From: Trichormus sp. NMC-1
GTDB taxonomy: Bacteria > Cyanobacteriota > Cyanobacteriia > Cyanobacteriales > Nostocaceae
Length of the DNA stretch: 64,000 nt
Reading direction: 5' to 3'
Assembly (NCBI RefSeq): GCF_001858025.1
Contig: NZ_LZQD01000011.1
Location: 7,585-71,584, forward strand
In this document: positions 62,948 through 64,000 of the stretch, piece after piece
Layout: every line of letters begins with the position of its first letter
How positions within the stretch are numbered: the stretch's first letter is position 1
Notes under the pieces: generated by a model
Seen by the model: only the letters and a program-made list of their open reading frames with translations
What the model was told of the DNA's origin: nothing
Databases searched by the model: none
Program-made: the position numbers and the translations under genes

Positions 62948-63415
62948 ATGTCAAAAATTGAAACTCAACAAATTGTGGATGCAGATGTAGCAACTGACGA
63001 TAATGATACTGATTTCACCACCTCATTCACAGAAACTGATGTTGTTAACGTGGCATCTGAAAAGGAAAATAGATTTGATTTTGACAGCAACACTATCATC
63101 TTAGGCATCCAAATTCTACCAGCAAATCAACACGATTTACGGCAAGTGTTAATCACGGCTGGAATCAAAGGAGAACCACCATTAATGCAAGTTAGTACAC
63201 TGCATGAAATCGAACAGTATCCAGTAATAGCTGAAGTTCTCATCAAACTAAAAGCTATTTTACCACAAATAGCAGAAAAAGCCCAACAAAAAGAAGCTCA
63301 AAAAGAGAAATTGTCTACCAAAAAATCAGAGAATAACAAAATTGTCAATCCTCCTGATTTACCACCAACTAATACTCATAAGACTAACCCATCTAATCAA
63401 TTAACACTGTTTTAA
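62948..63415 (+). CDS. unknown protein with C-terminal clamp-binding-like motif
   Basis: 155 residues, ATG 9 bp after the primase stop, so co-transcribed. The N-terminal 50 residues are acidic and disordered (DADVATDDNDTDFTT). A folded core (NTIILGIQILPANQHDLRQV, LITAGIKGEPPLMQV) and a lysine-rich helix follow. It ends exactly in NQLTLF, a match to the QL(x)LF sliding-clamp binding peptide at the extreme C-terminus. With a primase upstream, a replication-linked role is plausible. Family not recognised. Confidence 0.7.
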   Translation: MSKIETQQIVDADVATDDNDTDFTTSFTETDVVNVASEKENRFDFDSNTIILGIQILPANQHDLRQVLITAGIKGEPPLMQVSTLHEIEQYPVIAEVLIKLKAILPQIAEKAQQKEAQKEKLSTKKSENNKIVNPPDLPPTNTHKTNPSNQLTLF

Positions 63416-63416
63416 T

Positions 63417-63851
63417 ATGCCTTACATTTTGCTGATTGAAGGTCAAGAAATACCCATAGCTGATGAAATTGCAGCTACTGACGAAACTCTCCGCAATGCC
63501 TTGACACCATTCTATCCAGAAATTGCTCATGCAGAAATTACGCGAACAGATAAAGAGGGAATTACCCAAATCCGCATGGTCAAGAAAGCAGGTACTAAAG
63601 GTTTAGGTGATATCCTCCAAACCTTAATTAACAGCGAACATCAATTTAACCCAGCGTTACTATTAAGTTGGCAAATCAAAATGCTAGAAATTCAAGGTCA
63701 TCTGAATATCGAAAATCTGCTGTTATTACAAGATGAACTGGAAACAGCAATTACCACTGGAAGAGAATGGCAAACTGAATTAGACAAAAGTTTAAATATT
63801 CTCAAAAAATCTCCTCCCATACCTTCACAAATACCGATTTCCGGCTTCTAA
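63417..63851 (+). CDS. small conserved-looking plasmid protein of unknown function
   Basis: 144 residues, ATG 1 bp after the previous stop, so tightly coupled. The N-terminus has a beta segment (MPYILLIEGQEIPIADEIA, then ITQIRMVKKAGTKG) resembling a ubiquitin-like or small alpha/beta domain, and a helical C-terminal half (LNIENLLLLQDELETAI). I do not recognise a family. It ends with a proline-rich tail (KKSPPIPSQIPISGF). It belongs to the primase operon. Confidence 0.65.
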   Translation: MPYILLIEGQEIPIADEIAATDETLRNALTPFYPEIAHAEITRTDKEGITQIRMVKKAGTKGLGDILQTLINSEHQFNPALLLSWQIKMLEIQGHLNIENLLLLQDELETAITTGREWQTELDKSLNILKKSPPIPSQIPISGF

Positions 63852-63857
63852 TGCATA

Positions 63858-64000
63858 ATGCAGTCTCAGTATCAATTGGCTGCTGAGTCTTTGAAAAAAT
63901 ACCAGATTCCCCAAACTGTGCAAGAAGGAATTTGGTATTTAGAAGAACTCAGCGAACAAATTAATTACCTCAGTCTCTACAAAAAACTGTTCCCCAGTGA
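63858..64000 (+). CDS. partial unknown gene at the window edge
   Basis: ATG at 63858, open to the end of the window (47 codons): MQSQYQLAAESLKKYQIPQT, then VQEGIWYLEELSEQ and INYLSLYKKLFPS. It starts 6 bp after the previous stop, in the same direction, so it is probably the next gene of the primase operon. Too short to assign. Confidence 0.55.
   Translation, partial: MQSQYQLAAESLKKYQIPQTVQEGIWYLEELSEQINYLSLYKKLFPS

Overview
The window looks like accessory DNA from a filamentous, Nostocales-type cyanobacterium, most likely a large plasmid or an integrated conjugative element. The evidence is numerous HIP1 octamers (GCGATCGC) inside genes, cyanobacterium-typical families (DUF1822, DUF3370, DUF4351, Uma2, Ycf46-like AAA, CHAT-TPR, NB-ARC-WD40), AT-rich spacers with dispersed repeats, a conjugation-type secretion system and a plasmid-style primase. 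No rRNA or tRNA gene and no core metabolic gene was seen.

Layout. 1-351 is an 18-bp tandem array. 605-6090 holds small accessory genes (DUF4351, ribbon-helix-helix protein, HNH nuclease, Uma2 nuclease, four-helix-bundle protein) and a tyrosine recombinase. 6669-14471 is a three-gene operon that I read as a pPIWI-RE system: a LexA-type HTH/REase protein, a DinG/XPD-type Fe-S helicase and a PIWI-RE protein. An operator-like promoter region precedes it. 14642-18591 continues the likely defence island with a PD-(D/E)xK nuclease, a Ycf46-like AAA ATPase and an Nmad2-like protein. 18693-25038 is a sigma-like factor/DUF1822/CHAT-protease operon on the minus strand. 25159-30705 carries an HNH nuclease, RecD2 helicase, SGNH hydrolase and a secreted protein. 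30877-34542 is a large STAND (NB-ARC-WD40) ATPase.

34764-49051 is a conjugation-type IV secretion locus that I assign as VirB2, B3, B4, B5, B6, B8, B10, B9, an unknown protein and the VirD4 coupling protein. It fits the cyanobacterial MPF_C class. Foldback repeats lie in its spacers. 49066-51364 is a scar: an ISAs1 transposase cut at its 3' end and fused to a DUF3370 fragment, then a degenerate MNT nucleotidyltransferase and a 13-codon possible HEPN stub. 51399-53687 is an unknown acidic protein.

53840-61388 is a complete-looking type III-B (Cmr) effector operon on the minus strand: Cmr1, a Cmr6-like RAMP, Cas10, Cmr4, Cmr5 and a Cas5-like RAMP. Its Cas10 keeps the HD and zinc-ribbon motifs but has no GGDD. 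There is no CRISPR array, Cas6, Cas1 or Cas2 here. 61634-64000 has a partly duplicated primase-polymerase gene, both copies with a frame break at an A7 run, then two small unknown genes and the start of a third.

How it fits together: the T4SS would move the element, the primase cluster could serve its replication after transfer, and four separate candidate defence or death modules (pPIWI-RE, CHAT operon, STAND ATPase, Cmr) would protect element or host. All family calls come from reading the sequence; no database search was run.
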